DNA of 36,389 nucleotides from UBA4582 sp047630175. GTDB lineage: Bacteria; Pseudomonadota; Gammaproteobacteria; Pseudomonadales; Azotimanducaceae. The stretch covers positions 1 through 36,389 of the forward strand of contig JBLHVI010000036.1 in NCBI GenBank assembly GCA_047630175.1, given 5' to 3'. The notes beneath the pieces are model-generated. The model ran no database searches. It had not been told where the DNA came from and saw only the letters and a program-made list of their open reading frames with translations. Every line of letters begins with the position of its first letter. The stretch's first letter is position 1. The position numbers were made by a program, and so were the translations under genes. Of the stretch, positions 8,717-18,651 are shown in pieces.

Positions 8717-11700
8717 TTACTCTATTCGACCCTGATAATTCTGCTCGACCGTTGCACCGAGGGGAATCGGCTCATTAAGCTGGATGCGCCAGCTTGTGAT
8801 TGATGGGTCGTAGCATGGGGAGTTTGTTGCGTTTGCGATGCCGCAAAATGACACGGGGTCATACACGCTTGCACCATTGAAAAATTCTTCGGTGCCCGCC
8901 GCAATGGAGTAGCCAGCGGTGAGGAAGTTCAATGCGGTCCACTCTGCTCCCGACACCGTCAGTTTAAGATTGACGAAAGCGCCGATCGTATTAGTGATGA
9001 TCACCGAATAGGCTGGTCCGGTGCCCGTTACGCTCGCATTCATAATATCGTTCATATAGGTAACTACATCATATGGGGCGGCGGGCTCGTCTGCCGATGG
9101 ATCGCCACCAATAGAAGTCTGAACGCTTTTTAGAATAGTCAGCGAAGGCTGCCCGAAACGTTCAAACGTGGCAAGCAGGGAATCGAAGACCACACCCTCA
9201 GTACCTTCTGTGCCCTCTGTCTCGACTTCCCAGACGCCTTCAAGGCCCATGCCAGCCGGAAAAACCTCGAACTCATACTGCCTTGAGTTGGGCAAAATAT
9301 CATTAACATAGACCATACCGTTAAGGACCGGCGTCTTGTCAGCAGAGGCTGGATCTCGCAGCGTAATGGTCGGGCAATTGGTTGGGCTGCTGCCGATACA
9401 ACCCGTATTAACGTCACTGGAACCAAAAGCATCAGCGATAGTCGACCGGAGCCAAATTTTTTCACCAGATATGACGAGCCCTGGCGCAATCTCCGTGCCG
9501 CAGTTAGGTGAGCAGGGATCAGTGTCGTCAAGCGCGCTCCTGGTCCAGAAGGTCATTTCGGTCACTTCAACGGCCCCAAGCAGTGGTATTGTTACCTGAG
9601 AAAAGTTGGAAGCAACCTGATGCACATAGATGAATCGGTTGGCGTTAGTCGTATTGTTGTAGACTCGCAACCGGAAGTCTGCGCCGGCATTGAGCGTCAC
9701 CGGTGTGGCAAACAAGACAGGAAAGCTGAAGTTGTGCTCAGATGGAGCGCCACTGTTGGAACTCATGGCTAGGGTAAGCTCTTGGCTACCAGCCAACACG
9801 AACCCACCTCCGTTGTCATACAAGAAATCAACTTGCACGTCCCGAGTATTGCCGCCGCCTCCGGTTTCATGCAGCCAAAGCTTCGCCGTGATGTCGCCAG
9901 TGTTGAACACTACATCTCGAGTGATCGCGTCCGTAAAATCATAATTTCGAGATGGGACCGCACTGCCGTTACTACCAATTGCGCCACTCACGCCCTGCGT
10001 TGGTGAAGTCGAACGCGTAAGATCGGCTGCGCCTGCAGGCGCTTCAAGATACAGCTGTTTCTGAACCGGCGATGGTACTTGGAACTCTGAAACAATAACG
10101 GTCGGCGCCTGTGGATTCGTTGATGGCCCATTTGGGTTGGTAATGAATGCTTGATTGTTAATGAGATCGCCAATATCTGCGGTAGGGGAATCCGCGATGG
10201 TAGCCTGAATGATAATCGTACACGACGCGCCACCGGCGAGGCGGATACCGCTAGTCGTGACCGTGCCCCCAGAACCACCTGAGTATGTTGGTGTAATCGG
10301 TGCAGATGCTGCGTTGACACAGTTCGTTGACAGTCCTGCCGATGTTAACAAGGCATCTAGTGCATCGGTAACACTCACGTTGCTGGCCGGCTGACCGCCG
10401 CCATTGATGAGTGTAATGGTATAGGTGATGGTCTCACTTGGGTCTGCTTCGCCAACATAGTTCACGGTTTTGGTCGATGTGGAAAGGTTGGCTTGGGTTG
10501 AGGTTGTAAAACTGTTGGTGAGTGTATGTGAAATTGTTGGATTACCCGCTAGGTCGTCCTCACCCTCCTCGGCGGTGACTTGGACAAGCCAAAGTCCGCG
10601 TTCGCGCTGGCCAGCCCCCGAACCTGCTTGCGGGATAGTAATTTCCCACTCAAAAGTCCTCGTCGATGGATCGCCGTCTACAGGTTCAGCGAGGTAAGTT
10701 TGGGTCGCCGTACCGGAACCGCTCCCTGCGGGTGGTGTGATCGTAATCACGGGCTGGCTACCTGGTTCAATATCAGCTTCCCCAAACGGGTCGCTGACGA
10801 TGGCACGGGCGTAGATCGTTACGGTGCCGCTGCCAGGGTTTGGGTTAGTGACGGCCGTTCCGCCACCATTGGCTTCGGTACGCAACGTGAAGCTGTCGAT
10901 ATTGATCACTGGGGTAACGTCAAGGCCCACTTGGCTGTAGGTATTAATATCTCTCGTACGAACTCTGATTTCCCGGTTAGTGTTACCCGACGTATTCGTG
11001 ACGGTTAAGGCGATCGAGTTGCCTGCTGGAATGACTACGTCACCAGTTACGGCAGGTAGCACGAAGGTTTCTTCCTGAATCGTATTGAAGTTATCGACGT
11101 CTAATTGGCGTTCAAGCTCGCCAATAGTCGTTCCTGTGCCACCCGGCCCGTAGGTCAAAGTGACGCGCACGTCGCGTCTGTCGTTGTTACTGGCAAATTT
11201 TTCGATTAAGAGGGCAATATTGACGGCCGTGTCATCAGGAATTGTTAGTGGCTTCGTCAATGCAGGGGTCATGGTGAAGACCACATTGTCGTTACTGTTA
11301 CCAACAATAATTCTTGTCTCTGTTTCTGTGTCGGGTACAGCTCGCGTCAGGTCCCTTGTCGCCAGATTTGCGTTGTCAAAATAAAGGAATTTAGCGCCTA
11401 ACGACAAGGGTGCGCCAAAGACAACGAGGTCTTCAGAACTGCGCAGCAGGATCGTTTCCGGCGCGGTTATCGTGGCCTCATTTGAGATAAGGTCTCCGGC
11501 GACTGCACCGCTGTTAACGACGACATCAAATGCCACCCGCACCTCTCCACTGGCAGGCACCTCAATACCGCTAACATCGATGGTTGTGCTGGTGGAGTTA
11601 TCCACATAGTCAGTGCCGGCAATTAAGCTTGTGCAACTAGAGACTGGCGCCGTGTCCTCGCACACCGATAGTGAGCCACCATCGAGGGTTGTGTTGGAGG

Positions 11701-14179
11701 GAACTGGGTCGACCACCCGGACTCCGCTTCTGGCTACGCCACCGCTTTCGACAATCGTTACCGAGTAGGCGAGACGATCGCCTGCGTTATTGTTCGTGCT
11801 TGTTTCGTTGAAAACAGATTTGAAAGAATTTGTGATGTTTGGCAACACCACTGGCAGTAGCGCGCTGTCTGTATGCACAACGGGCGAACTCTCCTGACCC
11901 TCGACTGCGGTCACTGTCGCGCGCCAGTTGCCGACGCTGGTCCCGAAGGGTGGAATGGTGTAGGTGGTGCTGTAGGTCCGTGTAGCCGGGTCAGAGTCAA
12001 TGCTCGGTATCGTTAGCTCTACCGTCGGATTAACGAGCATTACCGCTTGGTTATCCTGATTGAACAACTCAAAGGTTACGCTGGTGATGTCGTTTTCACC
12101 AAATGGATCTGAAACGACTGTTATGACCTGCACTTCCTCTCCGGGCGCCGCGGTTGCCGGGAGAAAGCTAATAGAGTCGACATTGATCACGGTCGACGTT
12201 GTGAGCTCTATTCGTGACATATTGGCATCGGCTGCAGTCTGCCGCTCTCGTACAGCGATGCCGCCGCCCGATGGGGTAATATCCAGCGCAAGTTGATCGC
12301 CGGGATCAAGGTCAAACGGAGTACTCATACTCATCGTGACCGCAGGCATGAGTAATTCAACTGTTGAATCATCGATGACGTTGAATGACGCGATTGCGGT
12401 AGCAATTTCCGTCGATAGGCCGCTGCCTCCAGCGGCAACTTTACGCAGAGTGAAGTCGATCGTGCGCGATCCTGTATTTTCGGTCGCGCGAGCAGCAATA
12501 ATGAGCCCAATATCTGCGGTTACTGTTACCGTGTTCACAATGTCAGGATTGGTTGTCCAGGTCTGCGTTACCCCATCTGCTACTGTTTCCTCATCTGAAT
12601 TGGAATCACCTTGCACCCGACTTAGTGTCAGCCCGGAAGCTGACGTTAGATAAATTTGTTTGTTGCCAGTAGCGGGTGCTTGCACAGTAATCGACGCAGT
12701 GTCCGAATTGTTTGATTCAGAGATGTCAGCTTGCCCCGGTTCAGCCGTTGCCACCGACGCAGTGTTGTCAACAATGCCGCTTGCGGTTGCACTGAGGGTT
12801 GCTGTGACGACATACACCACCTTGCCGCCGATACCAATATTGACAACGTCACTAATTGTTGCGTTTGGCGGGGGCTGCACGGGAGAGGCTGATCCCGTAT
12901 CACTTATCGACCCGCCAAGGCAGGTAGTGTCGGCGCCAAAGGCCTGACATGTCCACGCAACATCGGTCAGCTCGGTCGGAAATATATCTTCAAAGGCAGC
13001 GTCGACTACCACCGTGCTGGGTGTCAGATTATCGACTGTGATCGTGAACGTCACCTGAGAGCCAGGCGCCGCCACCGGGTTGTTTGTTACCTTAGTAACC
13101 AACAGATCGACTAATGCAGTCGTTGCGCTGGCGGCGTTTTTCTGGAAAAACCCGCCGCCCTCAACCAGATCAAGTCCGTTGCTGGTGTTTAGTGGTACAT
13201 CAGTCAGGCCAACGAGGTCCATAGGTGTGCCTGGAAAATTGGTACTGCCGTCGATGACATCGTCTGGAAAGAGTGCATAACCAAAAAAGGTTGTACCAGG
13301 GTCAATATTGAGGTCCGCAAATGTAACCAGTGTTCCGTCAATGTTCTGAGAACCCAGATCTGCAGATGGTCGATAATCTAGGTCACCCGGATCCCGCCGA
13401 AAAACCACGGTCTGGTAGTTTGTGCCTGAATATCCCCAATCTCCGCCACCGATCTGAACAAGCGGTCCAAAGCTGGAAGGGTTGAATCCCGCATCGACCG
13501 AAAGGATCGCCGCTAGTCGGACGTTATCGTTGCCACCACGTTCGAGGATGACAAATCCAACATCGCCGGTTGAAACGGCACCGCCAACGTTGATGCCCGT
13601 TTTATAGATGTAGTCAATCCGCTCAATGTTGTTGTCATTGGATGCATTATTCGTAAAAATATTGTCGGTTCCATAATTTAACGATCGCCCGAGCAGAATC
13701 GTCGCCATGTCTGTGAGGGAGCTACCTTCGCAGGCAATAGAGAAATTTGGCGAAACCGGAAAAACCGGTGCGCCACGACAGTATATGAGCTCTCGGACAC
13801 CTGTATTCTGGGGGTTGTCTTTGCGCTGAATCCGGAGTTCGTCGGCGAGCGTGACAAATGAATAGGAATTTGTGCCAACGGTAATGTCAGCTATATCTGA
13901 ATCGCTACCGGTGAAAGTCACATCCCACAGGTCCGCGGTGGAACCAAAGGGCGGGCTGCCGTCTGGTGCACTAGGTGTATTTGTAATGCCCGTGGTCGAA
14001 CCGCTGGATGGCTCCGTCGTTGCCCCGTCGATCGGGGTTACCGCGTGCGCAGGGCATGTCAGCACGCTGCCGATCAGGATGCACGCACGTAACAGGCAAA
14101 TTCGAATAAGTCGGCGCAAAGAGGAAAACCTGTTGCAGATGGAATACGACCAGTGTGTCGGCACACGAATTTTGGCCAC
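8717..14179 (-). CDS. Giant secreted repeat protein with DUF11-like domains (about 1,820 aa)
   Basis: An uninterrupted 1,820-codon frame. The N terminus is a Sec signal peptide: RRLIRICLLRACILIG, then a hydrophobic core ending PAHA around residue 46. Residues 50-350 form a domain I do not recognise. A DUF11-like domain follows (about 357-500: LVTKVTNNPVAAPGSQVTFT, then VDNTASVATAEPGQ). Three related cassettes of roughly 430 residues come next, starting at about 507 (KQIYLTSASG), 930 (KFLYFDNANL) and 1374 (KQLYLEAPAG). Each has a beta-rich domain, then an SDPFGE-NDI / SDPFGEADI / ADAFGSSDV block, then a DPxTRTY/F-type stretch, then a DUF11-like domain. No C-terminal anchor, sortase or autotransporter signal is evident. 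The GTG at 14179 has no good ribosome site; a TTG near residue 20, preceded by AGG, may be the true start. A surface or extracellular adhesive role is inferred. Confidence 0.88.
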   Translation of the reverse strand: MAKIRVPTHWSYSICNRFSSLRRLIRICLLRACILIGSVLTCPAHAVTPIDGATTEPSSGSTTGITNTPSAPDGSPPFGSTADLWDVTFTGSDSDIADITVGTNSYSFVTLADELRIQRKDNPQNTGVRELIYCRGAPVFPVSPNFSIACEGSSLTDMATILLGRSLNYGTDNIFTNNASNDNNIERIDYIYKTGINVGGAVSTGDVGFVILERGGNDNVRLAAILSVDAGFNPSSFGPLVQIGGGDWGYSGTNYQTVVFRRDPGDLDYRPSADLGSQNIDGTLVTFADLNIDPGTTFFGYALFPDDVIDGSTNFPGTPMDLVGLTDVPLNTSNGLDLVEGGGFFQKNAASATTALVDLLVTKVTNNPVAAPGSQVTFTITVDNLTPSTVVVDAAFEDIFPTELTDVAWTCQAFGADTTCLGGSISDTGSASPVQPPPNATISDVVNIGIGGKVVYVVTATLSATASGIVDNTASVATAEPGQADISESNNSDTASITVQAPATGNKQIYLTSASGLTLSRVQGDSNSDEETVADGVTQTWTTNPDIVNTVTVTADIGLIIAARATENTGSRTIDFTLRKVAAGGSGLSTEIATAIASFNVIDDSTVELLMPAVTMSMSTPFDLDPGDQLALDITPSGGGIAVRERQTAADANMSRIELTTSTVINVDSISFLPATAAPGEEVQVITVVSDPFGENDITSVTFELFNQDNQAVMLVNPTVELTIPSIDSDPATRTYSTTYTIPPFGTSVGNWRATVTAVEGQESSPVVHTDSALLPVVLPNITNSFKSVFNETSTNNNAGDRLAYSVTIVESGGVARSGVRVVDPVPSNTTLDGGSLSVCEDTAPVSSCTSLIAGTDYVDNSTSTTIDVSGIEVPASGEVRVAFDVVVNSGAVAGDLISNEATITAPETILLRSSEDLVVFGAPLSLGAKFLYFDNANLATRDLTRAVPDTETETRIIVGNSNDNVVFTMTPALTKPLTIPDDTAVNIALLIEKFASNNDRRDVRVTLTYGPGGTGTTIGELERQLDVDNFNTIQEETFVLPAVTGDVVIPAGNSIALTVTNTSGNTNREIRVRTRDINTYSQVGLDVTPVINIDSFTLRTEANGGGTAVTNPNPGSGTVTIYARAIVSDPFGEADIEPGSQPVITITPPAGSGSGTATQTYLAEPVDGDPSTRTFEWEITIPQAGSGAGQRERGLWLVQVTAEEGEDDLAGNPTISHTLTNSFTTSTQANLSTSTKTVNYVGEADPSETITYTITLINGGGQPASNVSVTDALDALLTSAGLSTNCVNAASAPITPTYSGGSGGTVTTSGIRLAGGASCTIIIQATIADSPTADIGDLINNQAFITNPNGPSTNPQAPTVIVSEFQVPSPVQKQLYLEAPAGAADLTRSTSPTQGVSGAIGSNGSAVPSRNYDFTDAITRDVVFNTGDITAKLWLHETGGGGNTRDVQVDFLYDNGGGFVLAGSQELTLAMSSNSGAPSEHNFSFPVLFATPVTLNAGADFRLRVYNNTTNANRFIYVHQVASNFSQVTIPLLGAVEVTEMTFWTRSALDDTDPCSPNCGTEIAPGLVISGEKIWLRSTIADAFGSSDVNTGCIGSSPTNCPTITLRDPASADKTPVLNGMVYVNDILPNSRQYEFEVFPAGMGLEGVWEVETEGTEGTEGVVFDSLLATFERFGQPSLTILKSVQTSIGGDPSADEPAAPYDVVTYMNDIMNASVTGTGPAYSVIITNTIGAFVNLKLTVSGAEWTALNFLTAGYSIAAGTEEFFNGASVYDPVSFCGIANATNSPCYDPSITSWRIQLNEPIPLGATVEQNYQGRIE

Positions 14180-14326
14180 CTAACTGGCGGTGATGTTATC
14201 ACCTCGTACAGTATAGGCGACTAAACGATAAAGAATAACAGAATACATTTGTTGTCAGTGTTCTGACGCGAGGCAGGGCAGGTTGTAGTCGATCAGAGCT
14301 ATTTGGTTTGAGAAGTAACGGATACA

Positions 14327-14713
14327 ATGAATGGCGACAATTCATCCATAGATAACTGGCTAAGACGGCTCATGTTGCACTCGAACAAGGGTTGCTATTA
14401 TACGCGTCTCAGCTGCAGGCAACTGATATGGCGATATGGCATTGAGCAAAGCACGCGTCGTCGAGGAAGCTGCTGGGACAATGCATCTATGCAACGGTCC
14501 TTTGGACGCTTGAAATTTGGATGGCTGCTAGGCGCAGGGTGCGGCAGTTTGGAGCACGCAAAACGCTTAATAATTAACGTTATGATTGGCTGCTCTAACC
14601 AGAGCAAATCGTATAATTTGGATGATAATTTATGCACTAGCGCTGTTGAGTGGCAGCACGCGAAAGCCGCTAACTGTGTGGACAAAATTCGTCTATGGTC
14701 ACTACATCCCTGA
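14327..14713 (+). pseudogene. IS3-family transposase (OrfB/rve domain) C-terminal fragment, inactive
   Basis: The frame matches the C-terminal part of the DDE integrase core of IS3-type transposases: HSNKGCYYT (normally HSDxGxQYT), RQLIWRYGIEQSTRRRGSCW, DNASMQRSFGRLK (normally DNxxMERFFxxLK), then EHAKRLIINVMIGCSNQ. Both visible catalytic acids are replaced: Asp by Asn in HSNKG and Glu by Gln in MQRSF. The N-terminal two thirds of OrfB, OrfA and the terminal inverted repeats are not recognisable. It is a fossil insertion just upstream of the giant secreted gene. Similarity ends near 14610, and the rest of the frame is probably random. Confidence 0.75.
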
Positions 14714-14755
14714 TTCCATGTCGACTGTTGCGTGATCTTGTGGACCTGTAGAAAA

Positions 14756-15925
14756 TTAGTTCAACTCGATAAATGGCGTCAGCAGCTCTCTAATGCCGGG
14801 TTTTCCTCGTTCTGAATTGTAAGGCTCGCCGTCTACTATGGCTTGCGCCTGATTAAAAAACGGCATGAACATGTATTGTTGGCTGTGTTTTTTGTGAATG
14901 GTCAGGGCGTCATGTTCGTCGATCAAGGTTTTCCATACATCGCGAACATCGGCCCAATAACGCATAGATTTATTCCAATACTCATCACCGCTAGAAAAGT
15001 CATGTTCAACGATGCGTTCGTAGCGCGCTACACCTAACTCTCTAGCTAGGTAGGATACGGTGTCATTTGAGCTGCTAGCGTCAGTTAATACGAGTTTCAT
15101 GTTTTCTTCTTCTTGCACCCAGCCATTGGGTAAAATCGTATGCCGATTAGTGCCCTCCAAGACCTGGTAGTCATCGCGGACACTGCTTTCACGCCTCGGT
15201 ACAGGGCGCCAAGTTTTAGCGCTGACCCAAGAGGAAACATTGGCAGCATGTTGCCATTTTCCGAAAGACTCATAGCGGGGGGAGTCATCTACCTGAAATA
15301 CCGCTTGCGACCAGGTACCTTTAACTGTTTTGCGCGCTTGCTTCTGCTTATTCCAACGTTGATATCCAGCGTAAACCAAGTGCGTACGTTTTTGATATTG
15401 CCAATCTTGACGCCAATGCTTCATCACAATGGGTTCAGACAGGGTGCCGTCTTCCTGACGCATAAACATCACCATGATGTGTTGCAAGCTGATGTAATCT
15501 TTGTTGTCTTGGGCGACATACACATATTCCGTGCTCCAAGATTGGTAGGGCCTACTTGGCGTATAGTCAGTCACATATCCCGCAGTTTCGATAAAATCAA
15601 AACTGACACGGTAGGGGCCCGCCATAGCTAATATTGCTCGCCTGTCTTTTTCAAAATCGCTTATTCCTGCCTCTTGTATTGCCAGCCAACCCTCATGCGG
15701 TGAAGGATCTAGCACGACGTCAGCGCCCTTAGTGGTTCCGCCTCTGGGGCTTAGATCGCAGTTTTCGACGAACTGCCAGCTAAAGGTAAATTGATTGGAT
15801 TGAGTGCATGCTTGCGGGTTTACGCTATTTTCAGCAAGTGTCATTGGAATCGTTAGAGATAGAGCAATACCTCCTAACAAGACACCTAACCTTTGAAGTG
15901 GGCGAATGACTCGGTCTTTTCGCAT
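14756..15925 (-). CDS. DUF6607 family protein, secreted
   Basis: The 389-residue product has a signal peptide (hydrophobic LGVLLGGIALSLTIPMTLA, cleavage near residue 31). It carries blocks that I associate with DUF6607: DRRAILAMAGPYRVSFDFIET, YQSWSTEYVYV, YISLQHIMVMFM, VMKHWRQDWQYQ, then Trp-rich segments such as RYWADVRDVWKTLI. The molecular role of DUF6607 is not established. The gene is divergent from a Fur-regulated TonB-dependent receptor with a 376-bp shared upstream region, which suggests, but does not prove, a link to iron or other outer-membrane uptake. The start is the first ATG of the frame; no strong ribosome site was found. Confidence 0.75.
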   Translation of the reverse strand: MRKDRVIRPLQRLGVLLGGIALSLTIPMTLAENSVNPQACTQSNQFTFSWQFVENCDLSPRGGTTKGADVVLDPSPHEGWLAIQEAGISDFEKDRRAILAMAGPYRVSFDFIETAGYVTDYTPSRPYQSWSTEYVYVAQDNKDYISLQHIMVMFMRQEDGTLSEPIVMKHWRQDWQYQKRTHLVYAGYQRWNKQKQARKTVKGTWSQAVFQVDDSPRYESFGKWQHAANVSSWVSAKTWRPVPRRESSVRDDYQVLEGTNRHTILPNGWVQEEENMKLVLTDASSSNDTVSYLARELGVARYERIVEHDFSSGDEYWNKSMRYWADVRDVWKTLIDEHDALTIHKKHSQQYMFMPFFNQAQAIVDGEPYNSERGKPGIRELLTPFIELN

Positions 15926-16301
15926 AGAGGTAATCTGCTTAGGTAAAATAGTTAGGATGATTTAAAGACCTCAAAAACAACAGACTAGTTGATACGCGGA
16001 TGCCTGTCTGCAGATCATGACGGTGTGTATTGGCAGCTAACACTGCGATTCTCTTTTTAGTCCTAAAATTCTCGCGCGATATACGCGGTTTGATAACGGT
16101 TTTGCTTAGACGCGCGATTCCGAAAAGAGCCTGCTTGGCCAGTCACTTTTATTTGTCGTCCCTACTCATCCGTTGGGGAGGTGGTGGGTTGCAACGCAAA
16201 GGATGGCTTTCAAGTCTTGCAAAGCATTCAAAGCGCTATATAATAATCGTTATCATTCGCATTACTATTACCATTAACATTACTACTTAAGGAAAGCTTT
16301 C
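15926..16301. other. Divergent promoter region between DUF6607 and the TonB receptor
   Basis: 376 bp with no convincing gene; a short plus-strand frame at 16030-16290 lacks family resemblance. The receptor-proximal 60 bp are AT-rich and contain the Fur box at 16241-16255. No Fur-like site was seen near the DUF6607 start. Confidence 0.45.
16241..16255. promoter_or_regulatory. Fur box upstream of the TonB-dependent receptor
   Basis: TAATAATCGTTATCA matches the 7-1-7 Fur consensus TGATAATnATTATCA at 12 of the 14 defined positions. It lies 46 bp before the receptor ATG, where it could overlap the promoter. Iron-dependent repression by Fur is therefore expected; the receptor type agrees with this. 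Confidence 0.75.
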
Positions 16302-18425
16302 ATGTACATCGCAAGATTTGCGGCAACTGCCGCACTGACAACTTGGTCTTTCGCTGCTGACGCTGCTAATGGTGGCGTCGACAAAGATACCAATAAGGTT
16401 ATTGAGGTTATTGAGGTTGTAGGGTTTCCTCTCGATGCTAAGATTTCGGGGACACTTCCCGATCTGAAGGACGGCAGGATTTTCGCGGGTAAAAAGACCA
16501 CGCTGGTGAACATGGACGAGCAGCCGGTATTTGTCGAGCCGAACTTACGCCAGATGTTCTCACGTTTGCCTGGACTATTCGTATCGGATCAAAAAGTCCC
16601 AAGCATCTATAATGTTAATTACCGCGGATTGGGCAATCCGCACGAATCTGAATTCGTTGGCTTCTTTCAAAACAATGTGCCCCTCGCGGCAAACCTTTTT
16701 GGTTATCCCACGATCTATTATATGCCAGCCGCGCAGCGGGTCGAACAGATCGAGTTCGTTCGCGGCGGCGCTGGATTGATGTATGGTCCGCAGATCGGGC
16801 CTGTATTGAATTTCGTGACCCGCCGCGCAGATGCTAATGCGGAAACCTCCTTCAGAACCGACCAGACGATGGGTAGTGACGGCCTTTACAGCACTTACAA
16901 CGAGTTGAACTGGTCTCATAACGATTTTGGTCTGCTGGCGTCGTTTGACCATCGCAGCGCCGATGGTCCACGCGACAACGAGGACTATGAGGTCAACTCA
17001 GGCTACATTGGCGTCTCCTACGAGGGCTTCAAGGATATTCGGTTAGGCTTCGATCTGGATCTGTATCAGTCTGACTCAGGCGAAGCGGGCCGGCTTACCT
17101 CTCAGGAGTTTGCCGCCGATCGTGATCAGGTAAAGTCACCTTTCAACCGGATCGAGATCGATCAGGTGATCGCGACCGTGAAATACGAGCAACAGATCAA
17201 CGACGAATCGACCCTAGATGCTAGCGTTTGGTACTCCGGTATGGACCGAGTAAGCCGGCGTTCCGCCATGTTCACTGATCCTGTTAATGAACCCGCGACG
17301 ACCAACATCGACGAGCAGCAGTTCGCGAACTACGGCTTCGACTTGCGTTACGCACTGTCCTGGGGCGGTGATAACGTGCTGACGGCTGGCACCACCGCGT
17401 ATCGCGGTGATAGCCCGCGGACCCGTCACCGCAGCGATGATATTCGCTCTAGCCAGCAGAACCAGGCAGATCTTGTCTTCGATCAGGAACGCCTTATGAC
17501 CTATAACGCCTTGTTTGTTGAAAACTTGTTTCGCTTTGGCAAACTCAGCGTCGTCCCTACCATGAGAATCGAACGGATTAATTACGACTTGGAGGAAGTG
17601 GTTAAAAATGATGGTCTCAATCGTGATGCTATCGATTTAGATCAAACCTTCACTGAAACGCTGTTCGGCTTGGGTTTGGCTTACCAAATTGGTGACCAAT
17701 CGGAAGTCTATGCTAACTTCTCGGAGTCGTACCGGCCTCAGCGCTTTGACGACTTGATTAATCCAAACTCGGAATTGGCAGGTAGCAACGGTCCTGGCAT
17801 CTCGAGCGCCGTTAATTACGAGATTGGCTTTCGCAGTCAGCCGATCGACAACCTGGTTTTGGATATTAGCCTGTTTCGAATCGACTTCGACGACAGGATC
17901 GAGCAGATTCAGGTAAACATCACCGACGTGGAGCGCGTTAACAGTGGCGACTCCCGCCATCAGGGACTTGAGTTCACCGTTGAGTACGATGTGTTGCCAA
18001 GCGAGGCGCACGCACTTAAGTTGTTCGCAAATGGCTCTTTGCTTGACGCAGAGATCGTCAGAAGTGGTAACGCTAGTCTTGTCGGCAACGAAACCTCATT
18101 CTCACCGGATCACCTCATCCGCACAGGCTTGCTTTACGACAGTGAGCGTTGGAACTCAGCGCTTACCGCTACTATTGTTGGCGAGCAGAACTGGCAGGAC
18201 TCCAACTTGGCGCGCGGCTCCGGTGCCAGTGAAATTGCAGCGATAATCCCCGCCTACGAGGTGGTCGATTTCAGTCTAGAGTATCGTCACAACGATGAGT
18301 GGGCTTTGCACGGCGGTATCAACAATCTACTCAATCAAGACTACTACAGTCGGGTACGAAACGACGGTATTGAGCCAGCCCTGGAGCGGACATTCTACGT
18401 CGGTCTTCGGTTCGAAATCCGCTAG
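16302..18425 (+). CDS. TonB-dependent outer-membrane receptor, FecA/siderophore type
   Basis: The 707-residue product is an outer-membrane ligand-gated porin taking up iron chelates with energy from TonB-ExbBD. It has a short signal peptide (cleavage near residue 22), then a TonB box IEVIEVVG at about 34-41 made from a duplicated 9-bp unit. The plug domain carries RQMFSRLPGLFV, NYRGLGNPHESEFV, YPTIYYMPAAQRVEQIEFVR, then GGAGLMYGPQIGPVLNFVTRR. That arrangement is characteristic of FecA-like receptors. The 22-strand barrel follows, with late blocks such as YANFSESYRPQRFDD, VNYEIGFRSQPIDNL and a terminal strand ending ERTFYVGLRFEIR. AAGGA lies eight bases before the ATG and a Fur box lies 46 bp upstream. 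It has no N-terminal signalling domain, so it is not a FecIR-type transducer. The ligand is unknown. Confidence 0.92.
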   Translation: MYIARFAATAALTTWSFAADAANGGVDKDTNKVIEVIEVVGFPLDAKISGTLPDLKDGRIFAGKKTTLVNMDEQPVFVEPNLRQMFSRLPGLFVSDQKVPSIYNVNYRGLGNPHESEFVGFFQNNVPLAANLFGYPTIYYMPAAQRVEQIEFVRGGAGLMYGPQIGPVLNFVTRRADANAETSFRTDQTMGSDGLYSTYNELNWSHNDFGLLASFDHRSADGPRDNEDYEVNSGYIGVSYEGFKDIRLGFDLDLYQSDSGEAGRLTSQEFAADRDQVKSPFNRIEIDQVIATVKYEQQINDESTLDASVWYSGMDRVSRRSAMFTDPVNEPATTNIDEQQFANYGFDLRYALSWGGDNVLTAGTTAYRGDSPRTRHRSDDIRSSQQNQADLVFDQERLMTYNALFVENLFRFGKLSVVPTMRIERINYDLEEVVKNDGLNRDAIDLDQTFTETLFGLGLAYQIGDQSEVYANFSESYRPQRFDDLINPNSELAGSNGPGISSAVNYEIGFRSQPIDNLVLDISLFRIDFDDRIEQIQVNITDVERVNSGDSRHQGLEFTVEYDVLPSEAHALKLFANGSLLDAEIVRSGNASLVGNETSFSPDHLIRTGLLYDSERWNSALTATIVGEQNWQDSNLARGSGASEIAAIIPAYEVVDFSLEYRHNDEWALHGGINNLLNQDYYSRVRNDGIEPALERTFYVGLRFEIR

Positions 18426-18651
18426 CACGTCAGGCTTGAAGCACCGTAGGTAGGGGTTCGCAGTAGATGCCGAGTCCCTAGCTACGCAAGACCTCAATGT
18501 ACACGTCAGAAATCAACGACGCCCATTCGATTCCCCATGTTCATAGGTCAAGCAGGGGTAAGGTAATGCCCACGCTATACTTTTTGCTCTCACTTCAGTA
18601 CGTTATCAATCTAGTGAGTAGCCTCAGGCATGGATGTAGGGAGTTAAGCGA

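Noticed and set aside
8717..14179. Long plus-strand open frames opposite the giant gene
   Set aside because: They mirror the codon bias of the minus-strand gene, lack ribosome sites and resemble no family.
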